NCBI RefSeq assembly: GCF_037975245.1
Contig: NC_092583.1
Location: 12,299,764 to 12,363,763 of the forward strand
Direction: 5' to 3'
Source: Apostichopus japonicus
Taxonomy: Eukaryota; Echinodermata; Holothuroidea; Aspidochirotida; Stichopodidae
DNA: 64,000 bases
Position numbers and translations under genes: made by a program
In this document: piece after piece, positions 1-11,100 of the stretch
Position numbering within the stretch: position 1 is the first letter of the stretch
How the letters are laid out: each line of letters opens with the position of its first letter
Notes under the pieces: generated by a model
Database searches by the model: none
Seen by the model: only the letters and a program-made list of their open reading frames with translations
What the model was told of the DNA's origin: nothing

Positions 1-56
1 TTTTTTCAGTTTTCTATTGTTTAGAAATGACCTATGAAACCTTACCCTGTAATATA
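1..56 (-). repeat. Inverted copy of an exon-intron boundary of the NRF-6-like gene
   Basis: Read on the minus strand, bases 56-1 match plus-strand bases 1889-1945 at roughly 53 of 56 positions. The match includes the last bases of a coding exon and its GTAAGG donor. The rest of the exon is absent; a TA microsatellite follows directly. It is either an inverted partial duplication or an assembly fold-back. Confidence 0.75.
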
Positions 57-107
<51 letters not shown>

Positions 108-111
108 CTAT

Positions 112-165
<54 letters not shown>

Positions 166-167
<2 letters not shown>

Positions 168-1046
168 GGCCTCTGGACGTTCGGTCGGCGTCCGTGGCCT
201 GGTTGGTTGGGGTGTCTGCGTACAAAGCGGGAGGCCCGGGTTCGAATCCCGGGGGAGGCTGGAAGTTTTTTCACTGTTCTGGATTTTCCTTCTCATTACG
301 TTTTCAATTATATTTATTCTTTTGCCTTTGTCGTTTACCTCCATTTCATTGACATAATGTATGTTCAATGTATCTCTTTCGAGATCCGGCTTTGGGAATC
401 ACAAATGATTTTCGAGTTGGTTAGCATCATGTTTGATCAATGGTGTGAGGCAGGATATGTCACCAAAGACGGAGCTGGTATCGTTCGATGCGGGTGTCGG
501 ACGCCTTTAGTGGGATTGCGGCCTTCCTTGCCGGCTTAGGGCCTCTAGACGTGCGGTTGGCGTCCGTGACCTGCTTGGTTGGGGTGTCCGCGTACAAAGC
601 GGGAGGCCCGGGTTCGAATCCCGGTGGAGGCTGGAAGGTTTTTTCACTGTTCTCGATTTTCCAACTCATTACGTTTTCAATTATATATATTCATTTGCCT
701 TTGTCGTTAACCTACATTTCATTAACATAAAGTATGTTCAAAGTATCTCTTCCGAGATCCGGCTTTAGGAATCACAAGGATTTCGAGTTATTTAGCATCA
801 TGTTTGATCTCTAGAAGTGGGCAAATATGTCACCAAACAGAATCAGTATTGTTCGATATGGGTGACTAACGCCTACAGTGGAATTACGACCTTCCTTACC
901 GGTTTCGAACCTCTGGACAATCAATCAGCGTCCATCGCCTAGTGGTTAGGGTGTCCACATATAAAGCGGCAGGAGGCCCGGGTTCGAATCCCGGTGGAAG
1001 CTGGACGTTTTTTCACTGTTCTGAATTTTCCAACTCACTACAGTTT

Positions 1047-1050
<4 letters not shown>
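166..1050 (+). repeat. Tandem array of a tRNA-derived SINE (three units, about 371 bp period)
   Basis: Each unit has a tRNA-like head with an A-box-like segment (for example CCTAGTGGTTAGGGTGTC in the third) and a perfect B box GGTTCGAATCC at 239, 611 and 981, followed by TTTTTTCACTGTTCT. The sequence between the heads is also shared, including a segment starting near GAGATCCGG at 379 and 754. The units are therefore true tandem repeats, not independent insertions. A solitary copy lies at 7150-7330. The heads are not counted as tRNA genes because no cloverleaf with a proper acceptor stem was apparent. Confidence 0.8.
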
Positions 1051-1095
<45 letters not shown>

Positions 1096-1140
1096 ATATA
1101 TATATATATAAATATATATATATTTATATTTATATCTATA
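1051..1140. repeat. TA-rich microsatellite after the SINE array
   Basis: Nearly pure TA dinucleotides interrupted by AAATA and TTTAT steps. It directly follows the third SINE unit and probably grew from its AT-rich tail. Confidence 0.9.
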
Positions 1141-1794
1141 TTTATATATTAACAACTTTAAGCTGTTTTGTGATTTTGGTTTATTTCTCCGATTACTTAA
1201 TCAGACGGAGTTACATCAACTTTCCATAAGATGGGGAATTTGTGCACCGAAGATCTGTTCAGATAATGGCATACACGATAACGTGGAAATGCTCACTAGT
1301 AAGTCGTGCATAATGGATGTAACAAGATAAAAGATGTCGCTTGATACCGCATATACAGAACAACAATGGTACTGTCATTAGAGAAAACGACCTGAAATTG
1401 AAATATCTATCAACATTTGTTTCATATGGAAAGATCAATCATCAGTTGTCAGGGACCCTCCAATATGTGGAGGGGGTGGACGGGGGTGGTCCACCAAATA
1501 ACAGCAATGATTTTCAACACCACTGAAATATTGGTCTGACTCCTACCACTCCCCTCCCCATCTACATACATGCAAATCGTGTTGATTGTATAACTAGCCA
1601 TTGAGGCACATTTCATCCACAACACATCCACCGCCACTCCACCGCCACCAACCCCTCCTCTCTCAACTGTTCAATGTAGATACAGTCTCTGAAGAACTTG
1701 CATTCAAACATTTTTCTACAACATACATCTTTGAGGTTAGATCTCTCCTCGGTATATATTGATATTTATTTTTCTCTCGTTCCTTTCAATGTAG

Positions 1795-2097
1795 CATATC
1801 TACGTTCCAGTACCGGTGTGAATTTAACCGGTGTATCATCTAAAGCCTACTGTGTACAGAATAATCGAGTGCCGTATTCAACCGGTTTTTATATTACAGG
1901 GTAAGGTTTCATAGGTCATTTCAACACAATAGAAAACTGAAAAAAATTATTTTATTGTTGATACCGTCAGACGAAATAGGCTCCCGGCCCCTGTTATGAA
2001 GCATATGCCGAGTTAGTTGCGTACTATACGTACACATACACCCACACAAACACCCCCCCCCCCCCAACACAGTCACATACACACACACACACACACG

Positions 2098-2188
<91 letters not shown>

Positions 2189-5100
2189 ACTCAATCGCTC
2201 TTTGGGTACATACAATTTTCAATTGACAACCACTAATAACTACCACGTAAATTGTCATGTAAAACGTTTTAAATGTTCCGTCCTTTTGCAGGGGAGTCTT
2301 TGGATTAATATGTGTTTTGATGATCATTGGTTCTATGATTGATATTATTGATGATGATGATGATGACAATGAAGTTAAAGACCTACATGGTACAGAAACA
2401 GAAGAATCATTGCCACTTATGACGTTAGCAATCGGTAAGGAAGAAGAAAAGGAAGCAATACACGAGATGAATAAACAATCGGTGAAAGGAAAAGTAGCTG
2501 GTAGGCATGTTTGTCTTGATTTTTATATCTTTTTTATTCTGATACTTACCAGGTAGGGAATCTTCCATTGGAAGATAATCAAGTAAGCTCATGGAATTGG
2601 ATACGAGATACTACAAATGTTACGCAATGTTGTTAATTGACTGTTTTAACGCAAAATTCATGAATAAAGGAGGGTTACAGTTTTTTTTCCTCAAAATCAT
2701 TTAAAAAGTCGCTCGACAAGCGTGCATTTGTGTGACGTCCCCGTTTATACTTGAACAAGTTTAATCATAATGAATCTATGCAAATGTTAGGCTTGTATCT
2801 ACATTAGTTATGTCTTACCAAAATACATAACTTTGTCGAATTGATCTAATTTATATAATGGTATACTTTGCAATTAAATATCGAAATGTCACTTGTCACG
2901 TACTTTGCATTTCTACAATCTCCTAAAATTATATACTCTTTAATCACTCATTTAGAAGAACTTAATTTAATTTAATTTTTTTTTTTTGGGGGGGGGGCAA
3001 ATAATTATAAGCTTACTTTTTTACATGCTAAATGAATTAAACAGTTTGTTGTAAATTGATGTCCTAATTTCAACATTCTGTCTCAAGTATCTGAAAATGA
3101 CAGGATCGATCATATCATGTTCAATGAAAAGATTCATCATTTTGTAACAAAATGTTGAAATTTGTGTTAAGTTGATAGGTTAAGTAATAATTTTGTTGCA
3201 ACTACATGACAGGTTGACAACATAACAAATGCTTAAGAATTGATATAATTTCGTTGAAAGTTGTAAGTTATAAACTTAATATCCATTCAACATTTCGCAG
3301 AAAAATTCTTACCTTCCTCCAATGAACACGTTTTCATTTCGACGACACCCACATTGTGCCCACATGGATAAGATGTGAATCCAGTACTGAATCAATTCAA
3401 CTTAATGACTCCTTTCTTTCTTTCTTTCTTTCTACGTTCCTCCAGCCACCATAAAACAAATACTTTTGTCGTTTGCGTTTAACCGCAACTTGTCCAAGTT
3501 AACTGTTGTCGGTTCTGACGGTAATCGAAACATCGGATGCTTACACGGTATTCGAGTAATATCCATGGTGTGGATAGTGCTGTTACACGTGTGCCTTGCA
3601 ATAGATAAGAAGTTAGGATATCTCGATATGTGTAAGTTATAGTACAATACTAGCTATTCAGTATCATATTTGACAACTTGTTAAGCATACTCCAATCTCT
3701 GATTGGTACGTTGTCGCCAGTTGACCGTTGATTAACCCATGGATAATACACGGTTAAACTCACAGGCGGATGGATATAAAATTGAATTACGTTTCGCAAT
3801 CATTTTAAAGTCGTCTACCGTATCGCTGATTTTTAAACCTACACAGGTGTTCAAAATTAATGATCTTGCGGTTATTAATTTCGACCCCAGGTTCCATAGG
3901 ATATGGTACGTAGCGATTAAATTGTAACACAAGTTATTATTCTACCGTGACGATATCGAGTGCGCGTGCTCAAAACCTAACTTACGTGTGTGTACTTTCC
4001 ATCTATATAAACAGTTAACCCACATGACGGATGGAGGATGTTTAGATCAGCCTTTTACCAGATAATTATATACAACGGTTCTTTACCTGTAGATACTTTT
4101 CTCTTTTTAAGGTAAGTTTATACATAGTAAACACTACATATTTTATGCGTACAGGCTACAGCAGACAATATGTTTTGCCGGAATTTCGAAGCGACCACAC
4201 CATTTGTCCTACAGAAAAATATTCAATATGGACAGTATGGTGATTTATTCATTAAAGTGTATATAAACATGTTTTGCATTTGCCTGATAAAATATCAGAC
4301 TAGTTGCGGATGACTTTCCTCCTCCTGCTTCTCCCTCACCTTCTCCTCGTCATGTGTTTTCATACTTCTCTTCTTCTTCGTGCCTCCTCTTCTCCAGTGT
4401 TCCTCTTCCTGTTCCTCTAGTCCCTCCTATTCCTGCTCCTCCTCATCTAACTCCGCTTTCTACACTTCTCGCCTCTTCTCATCATTTCCCTCTTCTTCCC
4501 ATCCCTTCTTCCTATATCTCCTCCTTCTCCTTCGCCTCATCATGTGTTCTCGTACTTCTCCAATTCTTCCTGCCTCCTCTTCTCCTAATCTTACTCTGCT
4601 TTCTACACTTCTCGCTTGTACTCTTCTTTTCCCTCCTCTTCCCATTCCTTCTTCCTATATCTCCTCCTCCTTCTCCTCAACATTTGTTTTTATACTTCTC
4701 CTATTCTTCCTGCCTCCTCTTCCCCAGTGTTTCTGTTCCTCCAGTCTCTGCTTTTCCTGCTTCTCCTCATCTTTCCAAGCTTTCTACACTTCTCGCTTCT
4801 TTTCTTCTCTTCTTTTCAATCCTCTTCCCATCCCTTCTTTCATATCTCCTCTTCCTGCTCATTCACTTCTTCCTTATCTTTGTATTCCTCTCCCGTCGCT
4901 GCTTCCGCCTCCGTCTCCATCTCAGCCTCATCTTTTCTTTCCTCCTCTTCATTCACGTATCAAATGGGATACGTCAGCTACAAAAAGTCAGTTTAAATTG
5001 TCTGATATCTTTGCCCGTAGCCTAACGTTATAGACCTACAACGCTTTACATTACAGAGGTAACGTAAGGCTATGTTAACTTTGCAGCTAAGATGGCGGGT

Positions 5101-8100
5101 TGAAGTTGCTATTACCACGGAGAGGTTGCAATGAATTACCGACTAACTGCATCTTTTATTTCGCAAAGAAATATCCTACACCATATTCCGCACCGAATAA
5201 TGAACTAGATGTACATGAAAACATGGAAAGATTGTTAAATATGTTAAGAATGTAACGTATAACCAAGATTTTTTTTTTAAACTGATATTCTTTTCACTAT
5301 TTTTTCACATTTTTAGCGGCCTGTTAGTCTGTAACGCCACTCTATTTAAACTGGAAAAGAACAATGGAAGTCTTTCATGGCCTTGGTTTTTTCTGCACAG
5401 ATACATAAGGTATGAAACTATGAAACAGAAGTGAGATTAGGATAATATTTGTGAAAATGAATTCGGTTTATAGTCTCCCCTCCCCTCTCATCTCCCCCTT
5501 ACACCCATCCTACCTACCCTTTCCCCTGCCCTTCCTCGTGTATGGGTAATGAAATACAATAAACCGATGACGTGTTCAAATATTTAAAACACAATCTCTA
5601 TACCGAAGTGATCAAATTTCAATCTAAATGCTTGGAAATTAAAGAAAGTATCACGGTCATCTGTGCCCCTCCCTTCTATAGATTGACACCAATGCTGGCC
5701 GTTGCCATTGCAATATGGGTATTTGTTGCACCCCATACGTACTGGGGACCAAATATGGATACGTTTATGGACAGGTCTACTTGTGAGAGTTACTGGTGGA
5801 CGAATTTATTATACATTCAGAATTTTGTCCAGATGTCCATTCAAGTGAGTATTTATTACAAAGAGAGAAGTTTTTATTGTGGTTAGAGACATGCGCAAAA
5901 TTTAATTTCTACTCGGTTAATATGTAAATTGAGGCTTATCAATATTGTCAGTTTTACTCTAACATGAGATCTGTTAATTTTATGTTATGATATTATATTA
6001 TGTTCTATTTGTACCAGTCATCAGCACAAATCTTACAAAAGAATTGATCAAGAAAGCTTGAATGAGGTACTAACTGTGCACGAAGAAGTAAAACTATTCC
6101 TGGTTTATCAGAGATCTAAAGAATTTGCGGGCGGAAATTCGGAACGCCCCAACGCCCCTTACATCCTTGTATAGCCTTGTTGCGTATTGATCGTGTATCA
6201 TTCTTTACTGAAACGCCCATCATACCACCAGTCTTAGTCTACTGCACATTGTGCATATTCTTTCCCTATACAGACGCCCTCAAACTGTCAGACTTGACCA
6301 AGTACGTGTCTGTTTTCATGTAACATTCTTTACCGAAACGCCCATCTTATCACTAAATTTACTGTATTATTCTGTACCTATACGCCCTCCCAAGTTACCA
6401 TGACTGTGTCCCATTCGTCTATCGTTTTTACCTATAAAAACGCCCTCAGAAAACCAGACCTGATCATTGATGTGTCTTTTTCATATATCACTCTTAACTG
6501 AAACGCCCCCAACTTTCAACTTATATTGCAATAGTCTCATCTACAAACCCCCCAGACCTTACTTACTGTTCCTTTAGGGGGGGGGTGGAGGGATGAGAGA
6601 GGGGCTTCGTGCATCATTCTTTACTCAAATTCCCCTCAGACCACTGAGCCTATACTGTATCTTGCGTACGTGTATATTATACTAGTTTACTGTTTCTTTT
6701 GGGGGAGGTGTCGGGGTGGGGGCGGGAGGGGGTTGTGTATCATTCTTTACCACAACGCTGCTCGGGCCACTGAGCCTATTATGTATCTCGCGTGCCCTGT
6801 TTTATTACTCTCTAGTTATATTGGACCTATATGTTAATTATTGTGCATTATTCTCCACAGTGTTATCCTTTAGCTTGGTATCTTAGCGCAGACATGCAGC
6901 TCTTTCTTGCGAGCCCGTTCATAATTTACTCACTCTACAGGTAAGTCTGAAAGTGCAATTTCTTAATAAGAAATACAATTTTAATATTTTATTAAAAACA
7001 CTTTTTTTTAAAGTAGCATAAAGCTGAACAGTTAATCTGCTAAACTAAAATTATTTTAAATTTTGATGAAATATTTCATATAATAATGAAATGTTATATT
7101 GACGGATTTTACATTACCTCCAATAGTATATATAAAACAGAACTATAGTATTGTTCGATACAGGTGACTATATTCCTTACCGGTTTCGAACCTCGGGACA
7201 TGCAATCAGCGTCCATAGCCTAGTGGTTAGGGTGTCCGCATATAAAGCGGGAGGCCCGGGTTCGAATCCCGGTGGAGGCTGGACGTTTTTTTTTTCACTG
7301 TTCTTGATTTTCCAACTCACTACAATTTCAATTCTATATATTCTATTCTATTCAATTCTATATATTCAATTCTATATATTATCTGTACATTTTGATTTTG
7401 GTTGAATAAAGTGAAACTTTAAAAAAAAAAAAAATTTCAATTCTATATATTACATATATGTTAGAATTCAGTCATTTGGCGTCGACTTCATAAATTCGCC
7501 TGTAGTTTACAACTTCTGTTCCCTTATTTGTATCAAGGCAAGGCCCTCTCGCACGGTTTTTTCCCCAACAAATTAACCCCTGGTAATTCATTCACCGGCC
7601 ACCACAATGAGCAATATCGACGCGGAACTTCCCGTAGGGTGCAATAAACAAACTGGCGAACATAAATGTATTTAAAAGTTACCTCAGAGGTAGCTCGCGT
7701 CAGGACTCGAACCGTTAAAAAGTGTATTGCCTTTCCATTGGACCTCCACTCTCTGACAAAAATAAATCACAATAAACACGTTTTCGTATTTTCTCCTACA
7801 TTTCAACACAATAAATTTCCTCCACAGATCACAACGGCTGGGATTGCTTTTGATTGCTGTTCTAGTAAGCGCTAGTGTGATCGTCAATGGGATAATAGTA
7901 GCTGAGTATAATTTTTATGCGTCAACGACAGCTAATACCATGTGAGTAAATACATACGTCAATGTATCATTTGTCATAATACGTATCACTAATGATGTAA
8001 ACGTCGTATCAACACGAAGTATAAACATTGTTCAAAATAAACCCTTTATATAAAACAGAACAATGATAAACTTACAACCAGTGTGCACGATAAATTGAAG

Positions 8101-11100
8101 AGCAGTATCAAAACAATGACAAGAGGGGGGGGGGGGGGGTATTTCGTCTGTCTCACTTCTAACTGGATTCTAAATTAATTTAACCTAAAGTGCAGGAACG
8201 CGTAGTTTACTTAATGTAGAGGTATGTTAGATACTATGAATTGGGGAAACGAACACAAGAAAGAAGATAAGAGAGGAAGTGTTTAAAAATTAATCTAATC
8301 AGTGTCTCTTGGGTAAAACAAATAACTAATAACATAAATACATTACGTACCGGTACTTCACGTTTAACTTAGTGCGCCGGAGGTACCTCCGGTTGGCCGA
8401 CTGCCGATGGGCTCCTCGTCGGCATGTCACGTCCCAGGGAAGTCGGTGATCGCATAAGTTATATAGATGGCATGTCCGGAAGCTTCAGGAAAGCGTAAAG
8501 TAAATAACAGTTCAGGAAGAGAATATGTCCAAAAGAGAATCGGTCCAAAAGGTGGTATCAAAAGTGGAGCAAGTAAGAGTCAAACACAGACGGGTTGGTA
8601 GTATAGAGAAAGGCCGGAACGGAAAGGTGTATCTTAAGGGGTCGGCAGACCTCATAGTGATTTTAACGTGGCGTGACGGACAGGCTGGTGCCGCTAAAAG
8701 AAGAGCACGAGCCTCTCCTTGGAAACTAATTTATACCATTCTATAAGGTTACTCGTCCGTAACTTGATTGTGCTCTATGCTAACAAATTAGTATAATAAT
8801 AGTAAAAACCAGCAATGAACGTGGCAAACTCTTAAAGTAAAATGTACATAGCAACAATTAGCACGGCAAACTCTTAAAGTAACATGCTACATCATAACAA
8901 TATTCATAAGGTTTTAAAGTCTGCAGTAGTGTAGGCTCTCCATTTATTTGAAAAGCTGACTTTTGTTTTGGCAGTCTGGTCAAGCAATGATACAATATTA
9001 ACACATAGCTACATGGATTGCATGGATTCACCTCAGTCTATTTTCAATTTCATTTCATTATATATTTTGATCCAATCAAAAAGCAGTATACAAACAACAA
9101 AGTACGAAAACACAAAGCGGATCAGGATGTACAAAAGGAAACCAAATTCCTGTAGCCCGGAGGCCTGTACACCCTTACAATAAGAGACTTGGAACTAAAA
9201 TAAATATATAATATTCACAAATAAACCATAAGAAATATAAGAATAAAAAATGACAAATTACACATGTGATAAAGCTAAGAAATGTTCCTTAATACTGCAC
9301 ACAAATGACTGGTAAGAACTACACAAGAGCAAATTCCTGGTCTCAGGGGAAGTTCATTCCAAATCATAGGAAATTGGTTCAAAAAATTCATTTTTAAAAC
9401 ATTTGTTCTTGCAAAAGCATGATTAAAAAGTAAATTATCAGTGTGGCGGGAATTTACAGTGATTTTTACAATAGCAGGACAAGAAAATTTACCAAAAAGG
9501 CACTTTGTAACAAAAAGAACCAAGGAGAGTTTATATCGATAAGTAAAAGAATACCAACCAAGAATACTTAAACGAGTACTATACTCCATTTCTTGTCTCC
9601 TTTGTCCTAAAATAAAACGAGTTGCACTCCAGGCTCTGGACCCCCTCCAGTCTGCCTTCATGAGTCAGATTCTGGGGTCCCCAGGCAGGTAAACCATAAT
9701 CTAAAACATGGACAACCAAGGATTTAAAAAGCATATGGCGAACCGTGCTGCTCAGACCAGCTGAAACAGAACGAAGGAACCCAATAGGTTTACGGGCTTT
9801 AGAAGAAACATAATCAATGTGACCATTCCAATTTAGTTGAGAGATTTGAGTGCAGGTTAAAACAGTTGGGCTTCGGCTTTAGTTCCTAGTGCGTGAGTTA
9901 TTAACTGGATCATCAGAAAGTTCTGTGTCCCATAAATTTAGTGTCTGCAATGTAATAATTGACGTGAAATCTAGGTCCGCTAGTCGAAAATTGTCTGTAC
10001 TCACTTTCGTTATAGTTTATATAATCGGTATGGATGAACAGTAAAAAAAAATATTCAATGCAAATACAAAATATTAACAGAGATCCTTTGCTTTCTTCCG
10101 TTTTAGGTTTTTTGGAGATTATCTTGATATAATATATACCAAACCATACATCAGAATGCAGGCCTACCTCGTTGGTATGGTGGTTGGGTTTATGATATAC
10201 AAAGCAAAGGACAAAGAAATCATATTACCTAAGGTAAGTAGTGTAGCCTCTTAGTGAACTACACCGGTCGCGGTTGAAAACGCGCCAACCACAAGAAAAG
10301 ACTTCTGGAAATAATCTTCTGGTCTTTGACCTTAATTTCCCAATCGGTTACAGGCGGTTTACTGTAAAAAACAATAGTAAAACTTGGCAATAAAAAAAAG
10401 CTTACTATAACTAGGATAATTTAAACTTTGTTAGCACTGCCTATTAAAGTGGGGCTACACTAGCAATATCGTTTTTAAATAACGTCCTCTTCCATGGAAT
10501 TGACTGGACGTAACATATGAACACAAAATGGCCTGGTACCACACGACAACGAGCTGTCGTGCCGCGTGTATAAGATGCAGCAACCTCCAACCAAAGCAAT
10601 CTTTATAATCGCCGTACCAGAATAAGTGCAGAAATATATATGACCCAAGGGTACACAATAACCATAAAATAGCTTTCCATCGAGATGATCATTCATATGA
10701 CCTGCTCAGACAAACGATTTACTTAAGAGAATTACAGGAGAAAACATAAGACATAAGCAAAGAATGGTAGATGGCCCACCTGTAAACATACTATGTAACA
10801 TAGAGCAAGGGCGTAGGAACCGGGGGGCTGGGGGCGCCAGCCCCCCCCCAGTGAAAAATGTGGAGGGGCGGAAGTATCAATCCGCCCCCCGCTTCGCAAG
10901 TCAGAAAACCCCTTTTTCATTTCCGAATGAGAAAAAAAACTCATTTGGAGCACCAAATTGCATCTAAGGCCAGGTGAAAATACAAAATTAAGTTTACAAA
11001 ATGGAGTGGGTGTTGAAGTGTGCTATATTGCACCAAATTGCATCTGAGGCCACCTGGAAATGCAACAAAAATCCAAAGACCCCTTAGACCCTTAGATCCT

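Larger units (their letters stand above)
1..1794. other. Repeat-rich segment upstream of the first visible exon of the NRF-6-like gene
   Basis: This stretch holds TA microsatellites (about 56-166 and 1051-1140), three tandem SINE units (166-1050), and about 700 bases (1150-1794) in which I recognise nothing. The 5' exons of the acyltransferase gene, which should encode the secretory signal and the extracellular NRF domain, were looked for here and not found. They probably lie left of the window. Confidence 0.6.

Noticed and set aside
188-262. tRNA gene (perfect B box, A-box-like segment)
   Set aside because: The repeats share long flanking sequence in tandem, no good acceptor stem was found, and a SINE-type body follows. 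The same applies at 560-637, 910-1000, 7189-7283 and 14697-14775.
4354-5033. Overlapping long open frames (223, 217 and 126 codons) in the polypyrimidine tract
   Set aside because: All three plus frames are open only because the strand is nearly pure C/T. The composition is Ser/Leu/Phe/Pro only, and the tract lies wholly within intron 4 of the NRF-6-like gene.
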